Part shown: positions 48,839-48,862 of the stretch, piece by piece
Layout of the letters: each line of letters starts with the position of its first letter
Numbering within the stretch: position 1 is the stretch's first letter
NCBI GenBank assembly: GCA_949293335.1
Contig: CASFDA010000026.1
Coordinates: forward strand, 1-48,862
DNA: 48,862 bases
From: an uncultured Spirochaetales bacterium
GTDB taxonomy: Bacteria; Spirochaetota; Spirochaetia; Sphaerochaetales; Sphaerochaetaceae
Direction of reading: 5' to 3'
Position numbers and translations under genes: made by a program
Notes under the pieces: generated by a model
The model's input: the letters and a program-made list of their open reading frames with translations, nothing else
Database searches by the model: none
Told to the model about the DNA's origin: nothing

Positions 48839-48862
48839 AAAATGAAGGTGTTCCTAACGCTC

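Overview
The window reads as chromosomal DNA of a fermentative, host- or sediment-associated bacterium with an outer membrane. I infer a spirochaete of the Sphaerochaeta/Treponema kind. The hints are the many solute-binding proteins with signal peptides ending in LFA-N/G-G, the dependence on TTT, TRAP and ABC uptake, fermentative iron alcohol dehydrogenases, and a patatin fused to an outer-membrane-like barrel together with a CdaA/CdaR pair. No rRNA or tRNA was seen, so the placement is an inference. Nearly all genes lie on the minus strand in long, tightly overlapping operons.

Layout. 1-3.9 kb: a 3'-truncated radC, then fucO (+), an orphan hisIE (-), a DUF308 membrane protein (-) and a HAD nucleotidase (+). 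3.9-17.2 kb: one 14-gene housekeeping operon on the minus strand. It begins with glpK and continues with cdaA, cdaR-like, acpS, truA, a degenerate uracil-DNA-glycosylase-like gene, priA, def, fmt, a patatin-barrel protein, a YhcC-type radical SAM protein, the two subunits of class I fumarase and an FKBP lipoprotein. Gaps are 0-46 bp and many junctions are 4-bp ATGA/GTGA overlaps. 17.4-18.1 kb: a secreted three-PepSY protein. 18.2-23.9 kb: a TTT uptake operon (tctC-tctB-tctA) followed by a D-2-hydroxyacid dehydrogenase, a TIM-barrel isomerase and its likely GntR/FCD regulator, with a clear promoter and palindromic operator in front. 24-27.2 kb (+): a flavodoxin-ferredoxin protein and a polar amino acid ABC transporter. 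27.2-28.9 kb: an SCP2-like protein and an iron alcohol dehydrogenase. 29.5-32.3 kb: a TRAP transporter. 32.7-34 kb: uracil/xanthine permease. 34.3-35.4 kb: a solitary AT-rich Fic gene flanked by imperfect direct repeats. 35.6-38.9 kb: acyl-CoA synthetase and MATE exporter. 39-40.8 kb: GGGtGRT protein plus a U-type Fe-S scaffold. 40.9-48.6 kb: a second TTT module with tctB-tctA-cupin-isomerase-cupin on the minus strand, a divergent lactonase-GntR pair, and a separate tctC-cupin pair.

The most coherent system is the 40.9-48.7 kb module. An identical 15-bp palindrome, ACTTGTTCTACAAGT, sits at the start site of a near-consensus promoter both in front of tctB and in front of the distant tctC. A third core copy lies in the tctC leader. 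This ties two physically separate transcripts plus the lactonase-GntR arm into one probable regulon for uptake and opening or isomerisation of a sugar acid or lactone. The most enigmatic pair is GGGtGRT with its Fe-S scaffold. Several intergenic regions carry competing inverted repeats (28984-29065 and 48747-48838) that the genes do not explain.
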